From positions 1-45,547 of the forward strand of contig NZ_PNFF01000005.1 of the NCBI RefSeq assembly GCF_028888695.1: a stretch of 45,547 nt of DNA, read 5' to 3'. How positions within the stretch are numbered: the stretch's first letter is position 1; each line of letters starts with the position of its first letter. Position numbers and translations under genes: made by a program. The notes beneath the pieces were generated by a model that was not told the DNA's origin, ran no database searches, and worked only from the letters and a program-made list of their open reading frames with translations. Below are positions 24,158 to 34,239 of the stretch, in pieces. The stretch comes from Bacillus methanolicus. Lineage in GTDB: Bacteria > Bacillota > Bacilli > Bacillales > Cytobacillaceae.

Positions 24158-25660
24158 TTATAATGTTTCAAACCGCTCAACAAGCAATGCCAATGTACGG
24201 GTCATGACACCTGTTGCGCCGGATGGTCCAAGGTCATGTTCCTTATTCGTCGTTGCTGTTCCGGCAATATCTAAGTGCACCCACGGGGTGTCTTCAGCAA
24301 ATTCGCCGACAAAGGCACCTCCCATGATTGCATGCCCTTCTCTCCCTGGAGAGTTATTTAGATCGGCAATCTTGCTGCTTCGCACTCTTTCTTTATCCCG
24401 CTCAAAGAGTGGAAGGCGCCAGATCGGTTCACCTGCTTCAAAAGATGCTTCAAGAACTTGCTCAAAAAATGCTTCATTGTTCGTCAACGCACCCGTCGTT
24501 TCTGTACCAAGGGCAATAATGACTCCGCCGGTAAGGGTTGCGACATCCACTAAATAATCTGCTCCTTGTTGCTTCGCATATGTCACTGCATCAGCCAAAG
24601 CGAGGCGCCCTTCCGCATCGGTATTTAACACTTCAATCGTTTTTCCGCTCATCGAGGTAATCACATCATCCGGCTTTAATGCAGAACCACTTATCATGTT
24701 ATCGGTTGATGGAATCACGGCCACCACGTTTTGTTCCGGCTTCAATTCTCCGATGATTTCCATTGCACCTAAGACGGCTGCAGCTCCGCCCATATCGGTT
24801 TTCATGCCGACAATTCCATCTTTCGGTTTTAGCGAGTATCCTCCAGTATCAAAGGTAATTCCTTTGCCGACAAGTCCAATCACATCTTTCCATTCGTCCT
24901 TGCCCTGATATTTCAAAACGATCATTTTCGGAGGTTCAGCAGATCCTTGATTGACAGCTAGAAGCGCGCCCATTCCAAGCTTGATCATATCTTCTTTCTC
25001 TAATATTTCCACTTCAAAATTATATTTTGCAGCCAATTCTTTTGCATAGTTTGCCATTTCTGTTGCAGTAAGCATGTTTCCCGGCATGTTTACAAGCGTG
25101 CGTGCTGAATTTGTTCCTTTACCGTACACATATCCCACCGTTAGAGAAGCCTTGATTTCATTCTCATCCGCTGCCCCGGCATAAACAGTAATGGTTTCAA
25201 TCTTGATTTCAGGGTCATTGGATTTCTGTTTATAGCCATTAAATTGATACGTGGCAAGGGCAAATGCCTCACTTACAGCATGGGCGGCATCTTGTACGTC
25301 AACGGACCCTGCTGTAAATGAATCAAGAAAAATCGCTGTTTCACCCAGCTTGGCAGCCTTTATTTTCTTAAACGTTCTTCCGAGTGCTTCTCTAAGAAAT
25401 TCAAAGCTGAATTTCTTTTCGTTTCCTAAGCCCACAAAAATTAATCTTTTTGCCCCGGCTTTTCCGAAAGTATGTATGATGGAAATGGCTTTTTTCTTTG
25501 CTGAAATATCCCCGCTTTTTGCTAGTCCGGTTAATTGGCCTTCAAAAAACTTGTCTAAATCAGCCAATTTTCCATCAAATATTGTTGGCTTATCAAATAT
25601 ACCAATGACGAGACTTTCATGCTCGTTTGTAAAATCGATTTCTTTTTTCATTTGAAACAT
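24158..25660 (-). CDS. pepA: Leucyl aminopeptidase (M17)
   Basis: 500 residues from the ATG at 25660 (GGGGTG upstream), same length as B. subtilis YuiE. C-terminal catalytic domain with the two-metal site: [16 protein letters not shown] (Lys and Asp), [14 protein letters not shown], and the M17 signature [10 protein letters not shown]. It removes N-terminal residues, chiefly Leu, from peptides in the cytosol as a hexamer. The N-terminal 170 residues form the M17 N-domain. Confidence 0.95.
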   Translation of the reverse strand: MFQMKKEIDFTNEHESLVIGIFDKPTIFDGKLADLDKFFEGQLTGLAKSGDISAKKKAISIIHTFGKAGAKRLIFVGLGNEKKFSFEFLREALGRTFKKIKAAKLGETAIFLDSFTAGSVDVQDAAHAVSEAFALATYQFNGYKQKSNDPEIKIETITVYAGAADENEIKASLTVGYVYGKGTNSARTLVNMPGNMLTATEMANYAKELAAKYNFEVEILEKEDMIKLGMGALLAVNQGSAEPPKMIVLKYQGKDEWKDVIGLVGKGITFDTGGYSLKPKDGIVGMKTDMGGAAAVLGAMEIIGELKPEQNVVAVIPSTDNMISGSALKPDDVITSMSGKTIEVLNTDAEGRLALADAVTYAKQQGADYLVDVATLTGGVIIALGTETTGALTNNEAFFEQVLEASFEAGEPIWRLPLFERDKERVRSSKIADLNNSPGREGHAIMGGAFVGEFAEDTPWVHLDIAGTATTNKEHDLGPSGATGVMTRTLALLVERFETL

Positions 25661-25720
25661 TCTTTTCACCCCTAAATAATATGTTCTATTATATCGAATC
25701 AATACTGATATTTCGAATTT

Positions 25721-26101
25721 CTAAATATCTTGTAAATATAAATAAAGGTCCGGAAGTTTTGGAAGGGAACTTATATTGTTATATGAGACTTTGTCAATTC
25801 CATCTGGTATAATAAATAAACATTGTTCGATAAAATGATTCACCTCTTCCAAATCTAATCCCCAATAAGACGGGCGATACTCTTGCAAATATTGATGAGC
25901 TGCTTTCATCATGTGGCGTGCCCCTTTTATATTTCCATACTCATAATGATAGATGGCTACACTCATTTGCAGCAAGCCTTTTAAAAATAAATTATTTTTA
26001 TCAGTCATCCACATCTCTTCAAGAAGATCGTGGCATGTATAGTAGTCACCTTCATTGAAACTGACAAAAAATTCATAATACTCGATCGGATAATTGATCA
26101 T
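25721..26101 (-). CDS. DUF309 protein
   Basis: 126 residues from the ATG at 26101, chosen to match the family start (INYPIEYYEFFVSFNEGDYY). The DUF309 motif is visible as CHDLLEEMWMTD, with KGLLQMSVAIYHYEYGNIKGA following. All-helical; function unknown. AAGGGTG lies about 14 nt upstream; the frame is open further upstream but without support. Divergent from yuiD. Confidence 0.78.
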   Translation of the reverse strand: MINYPIEYYEFFVSFNEGDYYTCHDLLEEMWMTDKNNLFLKGLLQMSVAIYHYEYGNIKGARHMMKAAHQYLQEYRPSYWGLDLEEVNHFIEQCLFIIPDGIDKVSYNNISSLPKLPDLYLYLQDI

Positions 26102-26238
26102 TTCAAGGCTCACCCTTCCAAAAGGTATATTAACAAGAAATATCGAATGTTTTAATATCTTATCAAACTTTGTAACGCACTTATATTTTTTCGTATCCCA
26201 AACAGGTAAAAAATGAAATAGCAAAAGGTGGTTTCCGA

Positions 26239-26718
26239 ATGGAATTATTCTTTAATTTTCCATTATGGGCCTCAATTGCTGCGATTTTTTTCGCACAATT
26301 TATGAAAGTGCCCATCCAATTCATTGCAACAAAAAGACTTAATTGGTCGCTCATAACAAGCACAGGCGGTATGCCAAGCTCCCATTCCGCTGCTGTCACA
26401 GCTTTATCAACGGGGATTGCACTTGAAACAGGCTTAAATTCCAGCATTTTTGCTGTTTCAACCGTTTTTGCGATTATCACGATGTTTGACGCTACCGGGG
26501 TCCGAAGACAGGCAGGCGAACACGCGGTCGTCTTAAATAAGCTTGTAGCCGATTTTAATAGATTCTTGGAAGAAGCAAAGGTCTGGCAAAAAAAACATGA
26601 ACACGAAAAACGAAAGGAATTAAAAGAACTGTTAGGCCATAAACCGATCGAAGTTTTTTTCGGCGGGCTGACAGGCATCCTTTTAACACTGGTATTGCAC
26701 TATATCATTTCGAAATAG
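26239..26718 (+). CDS. yuiD: YuiD-like divergent PAP2/DUF212 membrane protein
   Basis: 159 residues, close to B. subtilis YuiD. Membrane segments plus the PAP2-like motif GGMPSSHSAAVTAL (about 41-54) and FDATGVRRQAGEHA (about 87-100), which hold the Ser-His and Arg residues of the divergent PAP2 family. Likely acts on a phospholipid or related phosphate at the membrane; substrate unknown. It is 9 nt upstream of the cobalamin-binding protein gene, forming an operon. Confidence 0.88.
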   Translation: MELFFNFPLWASIAAIFFAQFMKVPIQFIATKRLNWSLITSTGGMPSSHSAAVTALSTGIALETGLNSSIFAVSTVFAIITMFDATGVRRQAGEHAVVLNKLVADFNRFLEEAKVWQKKHEHEKRKELKELLGHKPIEVFFGGLTGILLTLVLHYIISK

Positions 26719-26727
26719 GTGATATGA

Positions 26728-27510
26728 ATGAAAGTTATTTCAATATGCCCAAGCAACACTGAAGTTCTTGGATATTTAGGTCTGGCTGATCAGCTGATTG
26801 GAGTCGATGATTATTCCGATTGGCCTGGGGAGGTTCGTCATCTGCCGAGACTTGGACCTGATTTATCCATCAATATGGATATGGTCGAAGAGTTGAACCC
26901 AGACCTTGTCATTGCGTCATTAAGTGTTCCCGGAATGGAAAAGAACGTAGAAGAGCTTAAAAAGCGGAAAATCCCTCATATTATATTAAATCCACAGAGT
27001 CTTTCTGACATTCAAAATGATCTTGTGGTAACCGGAAAAGCTTTAAATGAGCCGGAGAGAGGATTAGAGGCCGCAAAAAAATTCCAATCGAGAATCGAGG
27101 AATTAAAAAAGAAAGCAGGAACCGTTCACGAAAAGCGTCCTTCCCTTTACTGGGAATGGTGGCCGAAGCCTGTTTTTACACCGGGAAAGTTGAACTGGCT
27201 GACAGAAATAAGCGAATTGGTCGGCGCAACGAATCTATTTCAAGATATTGAATTAGCCAGTGTACAAACGGATTGGCAAGACGTTTATGAACGAAACCCT
27301 GATTATATATGCCTAGCCTGGGTAGGAGTCCGGACGGAAAAAGTGAAACCGGAAATTTTGTTAAAGCGCCCGGGATGGAAGGATTTAAAAGCGGTAAAGC
27401 AAGGAAATGTTTTCGTTTTAGAAGAAGAACTGTTTTGCAGACCTTCTCCCCGTCTTTTGGAAGGAGCAGAAAAACTGCTGTCTCTCTTAACAGCTAAACA
27501 AGCTGAATAG
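26728..27510 (+). CDS. Cobalamin-binding (BtuF-like) protein without signal peptide
   Basis: 260 residues of the periplasmic-binding fold class III: VISICPSNTEVLGYLGLADQ, the DDYSDWP motif, NPDLVIAS, and WLTEISELVGATNLF, typical of BtuF/FepB-type proteins. It starts directly with the first beta-strand, so it is likely cytosolic and not part of an ABC importer; no permease or ATPase is adjacent. It could be a corrinoid-binding or handling protein. AGGTGAT precedes the ATG. Ligand unproven. Confidence 0.82.
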   Translation: MKVISICPSNTEVLGYLGLADQLIGVDDYSDWPGEVRHLPRLGPDLSINMDMVEELNPDLVIASLSVPGMEKNVEELKKRKIPHIILNPQSLSDIQNDLVVTGKALNEPERGLEAAKKFQSRIEELKKKAGTVHEKRPSLYWEWWPKPVFTPGKLNWLTEISELVGATNLFQDIELASVQTDWQDVYERNPDYICLAWVGVRTEKVKPEILLKRPGWKDLKAVKQGNVFVLEEELFCRPSPRLLEGAEKLLSLLTAKQAE

Positions 27511-27549
27511 CAAACAGGCACTCCCATAAGGAAATGCCTGTTTGTTTTT
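27511..27549 (+). terminator. Terminator after the BtuF-like gene
   Basis: AAACAGGCA pairs with TGCCTGTTT over a 14-nt loop, followed by GTTTTTA. Confidence 0.8.
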
Positions 27550-27588
27550 AAATGGTTTTTCTATGTAGTTTCATTTATGGATACCATA

Positions 27589-28302
27589 TTACTTTCTTTC
27601 CGTTTTTATATATTGCTGGCGAAAAACTTGCATTGATTCATTTTCGTTCAGCTTTAATAAATCCTGCTCGGTCAGTGTTCCATCACCAATTTCTACGATA
27701 TAAACATCAAGTGTTTGCTTTCCCCATTGGTTATAAACATCATCCACGGTGTCATAATAAAGATCAAGTTCGTTCCCTTTAATGGCCCCGCCTTTGTCTG
27801 CTACTACACCATAACCGTATCCCGGAACAAAAAGGATTGTTCCAATCGGGAATACATTTAGGTCTGCTGCCACTGTCGAGAATAAATCCCGTTTCACCTT
27901 TACACCTGAATAAGTAATCCCATACGCAGGGTGATCGGGGTTTTTCCCGGTAGATTCATACCCGGCTGTATACCCTGTAGCAACAACGGTTTTCTTTGGA
28001 TATTTCGACCAGTCAAACGCTTCTTCCAGCTTCTGCGGAGTACCCGCTGCCGCTTCACTAGATGAGAGTTGCAGCTTATGCCGGGCGATCCTATTAATAA
28101 ATTTTAACGCGGGTCCAATAGGTTTCATTTCATGATCATGAAAAGTATTTTCAGCTTCCTCATCTTGTCCATTGCCAGAAAAAATAATTGAAACAATCGA
28201 CATTGCTTTCACACCGGAAAATGATTGGAATGTCGTTAATAACGCTGCTGAAAATAACACTGACATCATGAAACGTCTCGTCCATTTTTTTATTCCATTC
28301 AT
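27589..28302 (-). CDS. yuiC: YuiC-type 3D-domain muralytic protein
   Basis: 237 residues from the ATG at 28302; GGGAGGAG lies 13 nt upstream, slightly far. An N-terminal hydrophobic segment (about 13-35) is a signal or anchor. The C-terminal 120 residues are the 3D (MltA-like) domain with [14 protein letters not shown], the AYGITYSG motif, and the Asp-rich [17 protein letters not shown] that gives the family its name. YuiC cleaves peptidoglycan like a lytic transglycosylase in Firmicutes lacking Rpf. Confidence 0.88.
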   Translation of the reverse strand: MNGIKKWTRRFMMSVLFSAALLTTFQSFSGVKAMSIVSIIFSGNGQDEEAENTFHDHEMKPIGPALKFINRIARHKLQLSSSEAAAGTPQKLEEAFDWSKYPKKTVVATGYTAGYESTGKNPDHPAYGITYSGVKVKRDLFSTVAADLNVFPIGTILFVPGYGYGVVADKGGAIKGNELDLYYDTVDDVYNQWGKQTLDVYIVEIGDGTLTEQDLLKLNENESMQVFRQQYIKTERK

Positions 28303-28464
28303 AAAAATATTTTCACTCCTCCCAAGACTATTCATCTCCAATAATTTCGACAAATATTCATCTCAGGAGGAAAAAATGAACAATACGAATCGGCAGACTC
28401 ATATTTTATGTAACTCATTAATTCTTAATTTGTAATAAATTTTAGTCAAAAGAGCAGTAAAATG

Positions 28465-28499
28465 AAAAAAGCTTTCACACAAAAGGTGAAAACTTTTCT
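28465..28499 (-). terminator. Terminator of yuiB
   Basis: Minus-strand AAAAGTTTTCACC and GTGAAAGCTTTTTT pair around a 6-nt loop. Confidence 0.7.
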
Positions 28500-28821
28500 A
28501 GAACATTCGATATCCTTTTTTCCTGAGCAATTTGATCGTAATGCCGGCAAGAATAGCTCCTGCAAGGCCGCTGCTTAAGATTAATACATCAGCAACCGCA
28601 AGATTTGCAATTCGCCTTCCTAATTCAGCGATTGTTTCCCTGAAGTTTGTAAAATACTCGATAAATCGGACATTATCTACAATAAAAATCGCAACGATCG
28701 GATAAATAATCGCCATGATCCAAGACATTCTCAGAAGCATATTTAACAAAAAACCGATTCCAAAAAATAAGACAAAAAATAAAAGCATTGATATGATTAA
28801 TGTTACAATTGTCAGTTTCAT
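28498..28821 (-). CDS. yuiB: YuiB membrane protein
   Basis: 107 residues with three hydrophobic segments (about 3-26, 30-50, 75-97) and a basic C-terminus. Recognised as YuiB by size and by position between yuiC and yumB. Function unknown. GGGAGGAG precedes the ATG. Confidence 0.78.
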   Translation of the reverse strand: MKLTIVTLIISMLLFFVLFFGIGFLLNMLLRMSWIMAIIYPIVAIFIVDNVRFIEYFTNFRETIAELGRRIANLAVADVLILSSGLAGAILAGITIKLLRKKGYRMF

Positions 28822-28915
28822 CGGTTACTCCTCCCTCAAGCCATCAACTTTTAGTGTACTAAACGGAGCTTTAGGGAGTCAAATTTATTCTCTATTATTA
28901 TTAAATTTTCGCAAT

Positions 28916-29407
28916 TTATAAAAATAATTTATAGGATGTATATCCGAATTGATTTCCCGGATTAATTCCATCGATTAAAGGTTTCGCCGAAGTTTCTGAT
29001 AAATTCAGAAGGTATTGAAGAAGAACAGAGGTTTCTTCCGTTTGGTTAATCAGTTTCTCCGGATTCATAAACTTTGCATCGAGCAGTTCATTCTCCTGTA
29101 TTTTGATCGTCTGTTCATTTTTCAGCTCCAGCAAAAAAAGGATCATATTATCGCTTATTTCTCCTCTAATCACCCCTGTGCGCAAGCCGATCATCCCGAC
29201 TAATTCGCACTTAATCCCGGTCTCCTCAAATACCTCACGGATGGCTGCTTCATCGGCCGTTTCATTGGCATCTACAAAACCTGCAGGGAGGGACCATTTC
29301 CCTTTAAGCCCGCCGTACTTTTTCTTAACGACGAGCCATTCCCCGGCTTTATTCGTAACCAAGCCCGATACTCCAAGCCAAACATTGCCCCTTTTATTTT
29401 CTCCCAT
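28916..29407 (-). CDS. Nudix hydrolase
   Basis: 163 residues. The Nudix box GX5EX7REUXEEXGU is complete: [20 protein letters not shown] followed by TGI, at about 43-65. It hydrolyses a nucleoside diphosphate linked to another group; the substrate is not evident. I used the second ATG (29407), which has GGGAGG just upstream. Faces yumB in the same direction with a terminator between. Confidence 0.88.
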   Translation of the reverse strand: MGENKRGNVWLGVSGLVTNKAGEWLVVKKKYGGLKGKWSLPAGFVDANETADEAAIREVFEETGIKCELVGMIGLRTGVIRGEISDNMILFLLELKNEQTIKIQENELLDAKFMNPEKLINQTEETSVLLQYLLNLSETSAKPLIDGINPGNQFGYTSYKLFL

Positions 29408-29442
29408 ATGGCCTCCCATTAAGTGCTTGTCATATTTTTAAC

Positions 29443-29474
29443 AAAAAAAGAGCAGACCGTCTTTAAGTCTGCCA
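29443..29474 (-). terminator. Terminator of yumB
   Basis: Minus-strand GCAGAC and GTCTGC around a 9-nt loop, followed by TCTTTTTTT. Confidence 0.75.
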
Positions 29475-29486
29475 TAACCGAATAAA

Positions 29487-30701
29487 TTAAAATACTTTAA
29501 ATTTTCCTTTTTTCAATACGAGTGACGCACCGCCAATCTTGTATAGCGCACGATTATCGACCATTTTCTTCATAAATGAAGCTCTGGTGCCGACCATTTT
29601 CTTGCCAAATACAATACCAATTGCATCATCATCACCTAAAGAACATACTGTTCCTTTAATATCTGGTTTAAATGCCTCAAGCTCTTTATTACGAATTAAT
29701 GCCACAAGATTTCTTGCACAAACTTCACCTTGCTGCATCGCAATTTGAGCAGTAGGAGGGTATGGTCGATTAATTTCTTCATTAATGATTAAAGAGCAAT
29801 CACCGATGATAAACACATTGTCATGTCCAGGCGCTCTTAAGTCAGGCTCGACTTTTACACGGGCGCGCATCGCTTCGAATCCGGATTTTTCAATAATAGC
29901 GTTTCCTCTTACACCAGCTGCCCAGACAACAGTGCCGGCTTTAATTTCCTCAACTTCTTCTTCACCTTTTGCGACAATGATTCCATCAGGCGTACATTCT
30001 TTGATAGGAGTACCAATTCGGAACTCGACTCCTTTGCTCTCTAGTCTTGACATAGCATACTTAACAAGCTCAGGATCAAAGCCTGGAAGAGCCGTTGGAG
30101 CTGCTTCAACACAAAGTATTTTTACTTTATCAAAGTCAACATCATATTCACGGCATAGTTCAGGAACACGGTTTACTAATTCGCCTAAAAACTCAATTCC
30201 TGTAAAACCTGCTCCGCCTACAACAATTGTTAAACGTTCATCTTTCTTTTCCGCTTCAGTGTTATAAGTTGCAAACTGATATTCAATATGCTCGCGGATT
30301 CGTCTCGCAGCATTCACATTAGAAATTGAGAACGCATATTCTTTCATCCCTTTAATGCCGAAAGTTTCAGATTCGCCGCCAACAGCAACGACTAAATAAT
30401 CATATTCAAGTTCGCGGTCCTCAAGAAGCACTTTATTTTCAGCAGTCTTAATTTCCACAGCAGTGCCTTTGATAAAATTAACCTTATTACGGTCGATTAC
30501 ATCCTTAATATCGTAGCGAACGCGATCATGATGCAAAGTACCTGCAGATGCTTCATGCAGCCATGTTGTTTCATAATGGTATTCATTTTTGTTGACGAGG
30601 ATGATTTCTGCTTCATTGACCCCGACAAGCTTTTGAAGTCGAGTCGTTGTAACTAATCCACCATATCCAGCACCTAAAATTACGATTTTTGGCTTTCTCA
30701 A
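29487..30701 (-). CDS. yumB: Type II NADH dehydrogenase (YumB)
   Basis: 404 residues. Two Rossmann folds: FAD-binding [17 protein letters not shown] at 6-22 and NAD-binding [17 protein letters not shown] at about 158-174; then NVFIIGDCS near 298 and [11 protein letters not shown], typical of NDH-2. A hydrophobic-basic C-terminus ends KKGKFKVF. It oxidises NADH and reduces menaquinone at the membrane. A Rex-like box lies about 100 bp upstream. Confidence 0.93.
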   Translation of the reverse strand: MRKPKIVILGAGYGGLVTTTRLQKLVGVNEAEIILVNKNEYHYETTWLHEASAGTLHHDRVRYDIKDVIDRNKVNFIKGTAVEIKTAENKVLLEDRELEYDYLVVAVGGESETFGIKGMKEYAFSISNVNAARRIREHIEYQFATYNTEAEKKDERLTIVVGGAGFTGIEFLGELVNRVPELCREYDVDFDKVKILCVEAAPTALPGFDPELVKYAMSRLESKGVEFRIGTPIKECTPDGIIVAKGEEEVEEIKAGTVVWAAGVRGNAIIEKSGFEAMRARVKVEPDLRAPGHDNVFIIGDCSLIINEEINRPYPPTAQIAMQQGEVCARNLVALIRNKELEAFKPDIKGTVCSLGDDDAIGIVFGKKMVGTRASFMKKMVDNRALYKIGGASLVLKKGKFKVF

Positions 30702-31076
30702 AGTGTATCACTTCCCCTTTATTAAAATTTTCCATGGTCGAGCACTTTTTCTTATCTCCCTCAAATTTTTATAATATATTTTTTGAGAACAAAGAAAAAG
30801 TTTGTGATTTGCTTCACGAAGAAATTCAAAAAAACGTTACAAAATTGTCAATAAATATTAACATAATTCCATAACAACATAATATTAGTTTTATCGACGA
30901 TTATCAAGCAATTTTTATATTTTTTAAAGATTAAGAATATTATGAAAATTATTTGATTTTAAAGTTTCTTCCTATATATTATTACATTATATTTCCTAAT
31001 TTATCAATTGAGGATTTTTTTCATTTGTGATATAAATAAAAAACAAATGTTTACTACATAGATTGGGGGATATGGA
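30702..31076. other. Divergent yumB-yumC intergenic region
   Basis: 375 AT-rich bp with no gene. It holds a Rex-like dyad (30802-30819) on the yumB side and a good yumC promoter near its right end: TTGAGG (31008-31013), 17-nt spacer, TATAAA (31031-31036). I see no riboswitch or hairpin of note in the remainder. Confidence 0.6.
30802..30819. promoter_or_regulatory. Rex-like redox operator upstream of yumB
   Basis: TTGTGAT-TTGC-TTCACGA matches the Rex consensus TTGTGAA-N4-TTCACAA at 12 of 14 half-site positions. Rex represses NADH dehydrogenase genes when the NADH/NAD+ ratio is low. Confidence 0.6.
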
Positions 31077-32072
31077 GTGCAAGAAGATCAAAAAGTATAT
31101 GATATTACGATTATTGGCGGCGGTCCCACAGGTTTATTTACTGCTTTTTATGGCGGCATGCGACAAGCTTCCGTAAAAATTATTGAAAGTTTGCCTCAGC
31201 TCGGGGGGCAATTATCTGCCTTGTATCCGGAAAAATACATATACGATGTTGCCGGTTTTCCTAAAATCCGTGCCCAGGAACTCATAAACAATTTGAAAGA
31301 GCAAATGGCGAAGTTCCATCCCACTGTCGTTCTTGAGCAATCGGTAGAAAAGCTGGAAAAACAACCTGATGGAATTTTTAAATTAACAACCAACAAGGAA
31401 GTCCATTATTCCAAAACAATCATCATTACTGCCGGAAACGGCGCATTCCAGCCTCGTCGCCTGGAACTTGACAACGCTGGGCAATATGAAGGAAAAAACC
31501 TTCATTACTTCATTGATGATCTAAATCAATTTGCTGGTCAAAAGGTAGTTGTATTTGGAGGGGGAGACTCTGCCGTTGACTGGGCATTGATGTTAGAACC
31601 AATCGCGGAAAAGGTTACAATTGTTCACCGCCGCGACAAATTCCGTGCTCATGAGCATAGTGTTGAAAACTTGAAAAATTCAAAAGTTGAAATTAAGACT
31701 CCGTATGTTCCTGCAGAGTTAATCGGCGACGGAGACCAAATTAAGCAGGTTGTTATCCAAGCAGCAAACGGAGAAGAAAAAGAAGTCATTGATGTTGATT
31801 CCGTAATCGTTAATTTTGGTTTCGTATCATCCCTTGGCCCTATCAAGGAATGGGGATTAACAATCGAAAAGAATTCGATAGTAGTTAACTCAAAGATGGA
31901 AACAAATATCCCGGGTATTTATGCAGCAGGGGACATTTGTACTTATGATGGAAAAGTGAAGCTTATTGCTTGCGGATTTGGAGAAGCTCCAACTGCAGTT
32001 AATAACGCAAAAGCCTATATCGATCCAAAAGCAAGAGTACAGCCAATGCACAGTACTTCGATGTTTAACTAG
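31077..32072 (+). CDS. yumC: Ferredoxin/flavodoxin-NADP+ reductase, type 2
   Basis: 331 residues from GTG with GGGGG upstream. Thioredoxin-reductase-like fold without the CxxC: FAD motif [16 protein letters not shown] near 12-27, NADP motif [16 protein letters not shown] near 158-173, [14 protein letters not shown] near 280, and a C-terminal tail that stacks on the flavin in this subfamily. It transfers electrons between NADPH and ferredoxin or flavodoxin. Followed by a strong terminator. Confidence 0.94.
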   Translation: MQEDQKVYDITIIGGGPTGLFTAFYGGMRQASVKIIESLPQLGGQLSALYPEKYIYDVAGFPKIRAQELINNLKEQMAKFHPTVVLEQSVEKLEKQPDGIFKLTTNKEVHYSKTIIITAGNGAFQPRRLELDNAGQYEGKNLHYFIDDLNQFAGQKVVVFGGGDSAVDWALMLEPIAEKVTIVHRRDKFRAHEHSVENLKNSKVEIKTPYVPAELIGDGDQIKQVVIQAANGEEKEVIDVDSVIVNFGFVSSLGPIKEWGLTIEKNSIVVNSKMETNIPGIYAAGDICTYDGKVKLIACGFGEAPTAVNNAKAYIDPKARVQPMHSTSMFN

Positions 32073-32112
32073 AAAAGCGGAAATCCCGGTCAGAGCAGCC
32101 TCAGAAAAAAAC

Positions 32113-32151
32113 AAAAATCCCCGAGATTTTCATATCGTCGGGGATTTTTTT
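32113..32151. terminator. Bidirectional terminator between yumC and yutM
   Basis: AAAAATCCCCGA and TCGGGGATTTTTTT form a GC-rich stem between convergent genes. Confidence 0.85.
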
Positions 32152-32160
32152 GGATCTGGA

Positions 32161-32523
32161 TTAACACTCTTCCGGAGTGCCGGCCACTGTTGCTGTGCGG
32201 AATGATGAACCACAGCCGCAGGAAGCGATCGCATTTGGATTGTCGATGGTAAAACCGCCGCCCATTAACGACTGTTTGTAATCAATTTTTGTTCCATTCA
32301 ATATCATGGCGCTTTCTTTGTCAACAACAATCTTAATGCCGTGCTGTTCAAATTGGATATCCTCATTTGCCGGCTCATGCTCAAAACCCATTCCATATGA
32401 GAGGCCGCTGCAACCTCCGCCCTTAACTGCAACCCTTAAAAAAGCGCCTTCCTCTTCATTTTGCTTCATCATATCCTTTATTTGAAACGCTGCTGCTTCC
32501 GTAATCACAAGAACGTCTTGCAT
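32161..32523 (-). CDS. yutM: A-type Fe-S carrier (HesB/IscA family, YutM)
   Basis: 120 residues. The three conserved Cys are present: GGGCSGLSYGM (about 35-45) and the C-terminal CGCGSSF (about 102-108). A-type carriers receive and hand on Fe-S clusters in the cytosol. YutM has the same length in B. subtilis. Promoter on the minus strand: TTGAGT (32589-32594), 17-nt spacer, TATACT (32566-32571). Confidence 0.92.
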   Translation of the reverse strand: MQDVLVITEAAAFQIKDMMKQNEEEGAFLRVAVKGGGCSGLSYGMGFEHEPANEDIQFEQHGIKIVVDKESAMILNGTKIDYKQSLMGGGFTIDNPNAIASCGCGSSFRTATVAGTPEEC

Positions 32524-32745
32524 CTTGTTTTCCCGCCTTTCTAAAAAGTAACTTCTATTATTTATAGTATATACAGTAAGGTTACAGTACTCAACTATGT
32601 TAACTTGCAGAAAAATAACGGTTTATGATTTACCAATTCTGGCACACTTTTCTCGAAAACCTAGTCCTTTTTTCATACATATACTGTATAATCAAAGTAA
32701 CAACATAAGCATCTAGAACTATAAGCATATCAAGAAGGTGATATA

Positions 32746-33435
32746 ATGGCCGAACTCACGCCTCTTTACAACAAAACTTATCAATGCATGATGTGCAAAA
32801 ATACGTTCTCCACTAAAAAAGTCCGTTCCCGGTTTGTCAAAGTAAAAGACTACGATTCTGACTTCCGTCCTGTTTATGAATCAGATGAAAACAATCCCAT
32901 CCTTTACTTTATTAATGTTTGCCCTCATTGCGGCTTCTCATTTTCTGATGATTCTTCACCATATTTTCCTCCTGGTACAAAAGAAGAAATTACAGAGAAA
33001 ATTTGCAAGCAGTGGGCGCCGCAAAATTTTGGTCATAAGAGAACAGTGATTGATTCGATTAAAACGTATAAGCTTGCTGCATATTGTGCTACTTTAAAAA
33101 AGGAAAAACACATTTTTGTTGCCGGAATGTATATGCGGCTTGCATGGCTGTATCGGTCTATAAATGATGAGATGCAAGAACAGCGGTTTATGAAACTTGC
33201 GATTAGTGAATACATGGAATCGTACTCAACTGGTGATTTTCAAAGAACTCAAGTATCGGAAATCAAAATTCTCTATTTAATCGGGGAGCTTTCGAGAAGA
33301 ACACATAATATCGGACAAGCAACTCAATTTTTTTCAAAAGTCATCGAAAAACAGAGCCGGACTGTTGATACAAAAATTGTTGAAATGGCTAGAGACAGAT
33401 GGCATGAGATAAGAAAACTTCAAAAAAATGCATAA
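32746..33435 (+). CDS. DUF2225 protein with zinc-ribbon-like Cys pairs
   Basis: 229 residues. N-terminal 65 residues contain two CxxC pairs (CMMC and CPHC) that likely bind Zn; the rest is helical and TPR-like (about 115-225). This is the DUF2225 layout, common in Firmicutes with unknown function. AGAAGGTGATATA precedes the ATG. Followed by a terminator and then an R1 element. Confidence 0.85.
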   Translation: MAELTPLYNKTYQCMMCKNTFSTKKVRSRFVKVKDYDSDFRPVYESDENNPILYFINVCPHCGFSFSDDSSPYFPPGTKEEITEKICKQWAPQNFGHKRTVIDSIKTYKLAAYCATLKKEKHIFVAGMYMRLAWLYRSINDEMQEQRFMKLAISEYMESYSTGDFQRTQVSEIKILYLIGELSRRTHNIGQATQFFSKVIEKQSRTVDTKIVEMARDRWHEIRKLQKNA

Positions 33436-33467
33436 AAAGGACGGCTACACAGTTGGCCATCCTTTTT
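33434..33467 (+). terminator. Terminator preceding R1 copy C
   Basis: AAAAAGGA-CGGC and GGCCA-TCCTTTTT pair imperfectly, ending in TTTTT; R1 begins within 3 nt. Confidence 0.7.
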
Positions 33468-33469
33468 AT

Positions 33470-33660
33470 GTGGAAAAGGGGCGGAGCTACGCTAACAAAG
33501 ATAGAAATGGGAACTTATCTTTAACATGATACTTGTTTAGCTTTGTAAATATTTAGAGCTTAGCTTCGCTCACACCGCTTTATTATGTTGGTTCTGTTTT
33601 ATAATGAAATCTATTTACATGTTAGAGTTGGGAGTTTAAAACTCATGCTCGTTTTCTATC
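33470..33660 (+). repeat. R1 element, copy C
   Basis: Starts GTGGAAAAGGGGCGGAGC, exactly as copy A, and ends CTCATGCTCGTTTTCTATC. The 3' end reaches into the stop codon of convergent yuzB (33659-33661). Contains the same GCTTCGCTCACACCGC and GTTGGGAGT blocks. Confidence 0.85.
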
Positions 33661-33898
33661 AGTACATCGGGTTTTCCTCCAAGAATTGATAGATATTTTC
33701 TACCAACTCATCGGGAGTTTCCCCGGTAACAATCTCACCATTTACAAGCGCAAATAAATGTTCTGCACATTTCCCGCAATAACCGAGACAACCATATTCA
33801 ATAATGTCCAAGTTCGGATCTCTTTCCAACTGTTCGAGAGCAGCTTGAGAGCCGTTTGCCAAGTTGCTGATGCAGAACTCTATGATAGGCTTTATCAT
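33659..33898 (-). CDS. yuzB: YuzB-family (DUF1450) thiol protein
   Basis: 79 residues from the ATG at 33898, set by AGAGGTG 7 nt upstream and by the family start [17 protein letters not shown]. Three Cys in [10 protein letters not shown] plus one near the N-terminus suggest a redox or metal site. DUF1450 function is unknown. The stop codon is shared with the end of R1 copy C. A longer upstream frame lacks a ribosome site. Confidence 0.87.
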   Translation of the reverse strand: MIKPIIEFCISNLANGSQAALEQLERDPNLDIIEYGCLGYCGKCAEHLFALVNGEIVTGETPDELVENIYQFLEENPMY

Positions 33899-34109
33899 CT
33901 CCTTCACCTCTCTACAAAAGTTAATGCTACAATTTTTGCTGAAAAATCGCAAGCACCTCGCTAGAGTTGCCAAAGAATTCTTGAGAGTTAGATCTGATAT
34001 CAATTTTTTCATCTATGGAAGGATGATATACCCTGGAAAAGCTTTGAACACACTGAAAAATACAATTACCACTAAGAGTGTGTTCTTGTCAAGTTTTTCA
34101 TCAAAATTG

Positions 34110-34239
34110 TTGTGATTTTGTGACATTTTCGTTATACTCATGATGGAATTAAATTTTTAACGAAAAAATTCAATTTATTAGTTTTTTATCAAAGAAAAAC
34201 AAGCAGCTCTCTATCTATGCTACTATGTAAACGTTAACA
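34110..34239 (+). promoter_or_regulatory. yutJ promoter region with a CcpA cre site
   Basis: TTGTGA (34110-34115), 17-nt spacer and TATACT (34133-34138) form a promoter 224 bp before yutJ. Downstream at 34226-34239 is TGTAAACGTTAACA, a full match to the catabolite-responsive element consensus TGWAARCGYTWNCA and nearly palindromic. At about +80 it could act as a roadblock under carbon excess. The rest of the 460-bp yuzB-yutJ gap shows nothing else. Confidence 0.65.

Noticed and set aside
24153-25655. Several plus-strand frames opposite pepA
   Set aside because: Low-complexity Ser/Pro-rich shadows of the M17 peptidase coding strand.
26181-26678. 165-codon minus-strand frame over yuiD
   Set aside because: Antisense shadow of a recognised PAP2-like gene; no ribosome site.
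29785-30267. 160-codon plus-strand frame opposite yumB
   Set aside because: Antisense to a clearly recognised NADH dehydrogenase and without a ribosome site.
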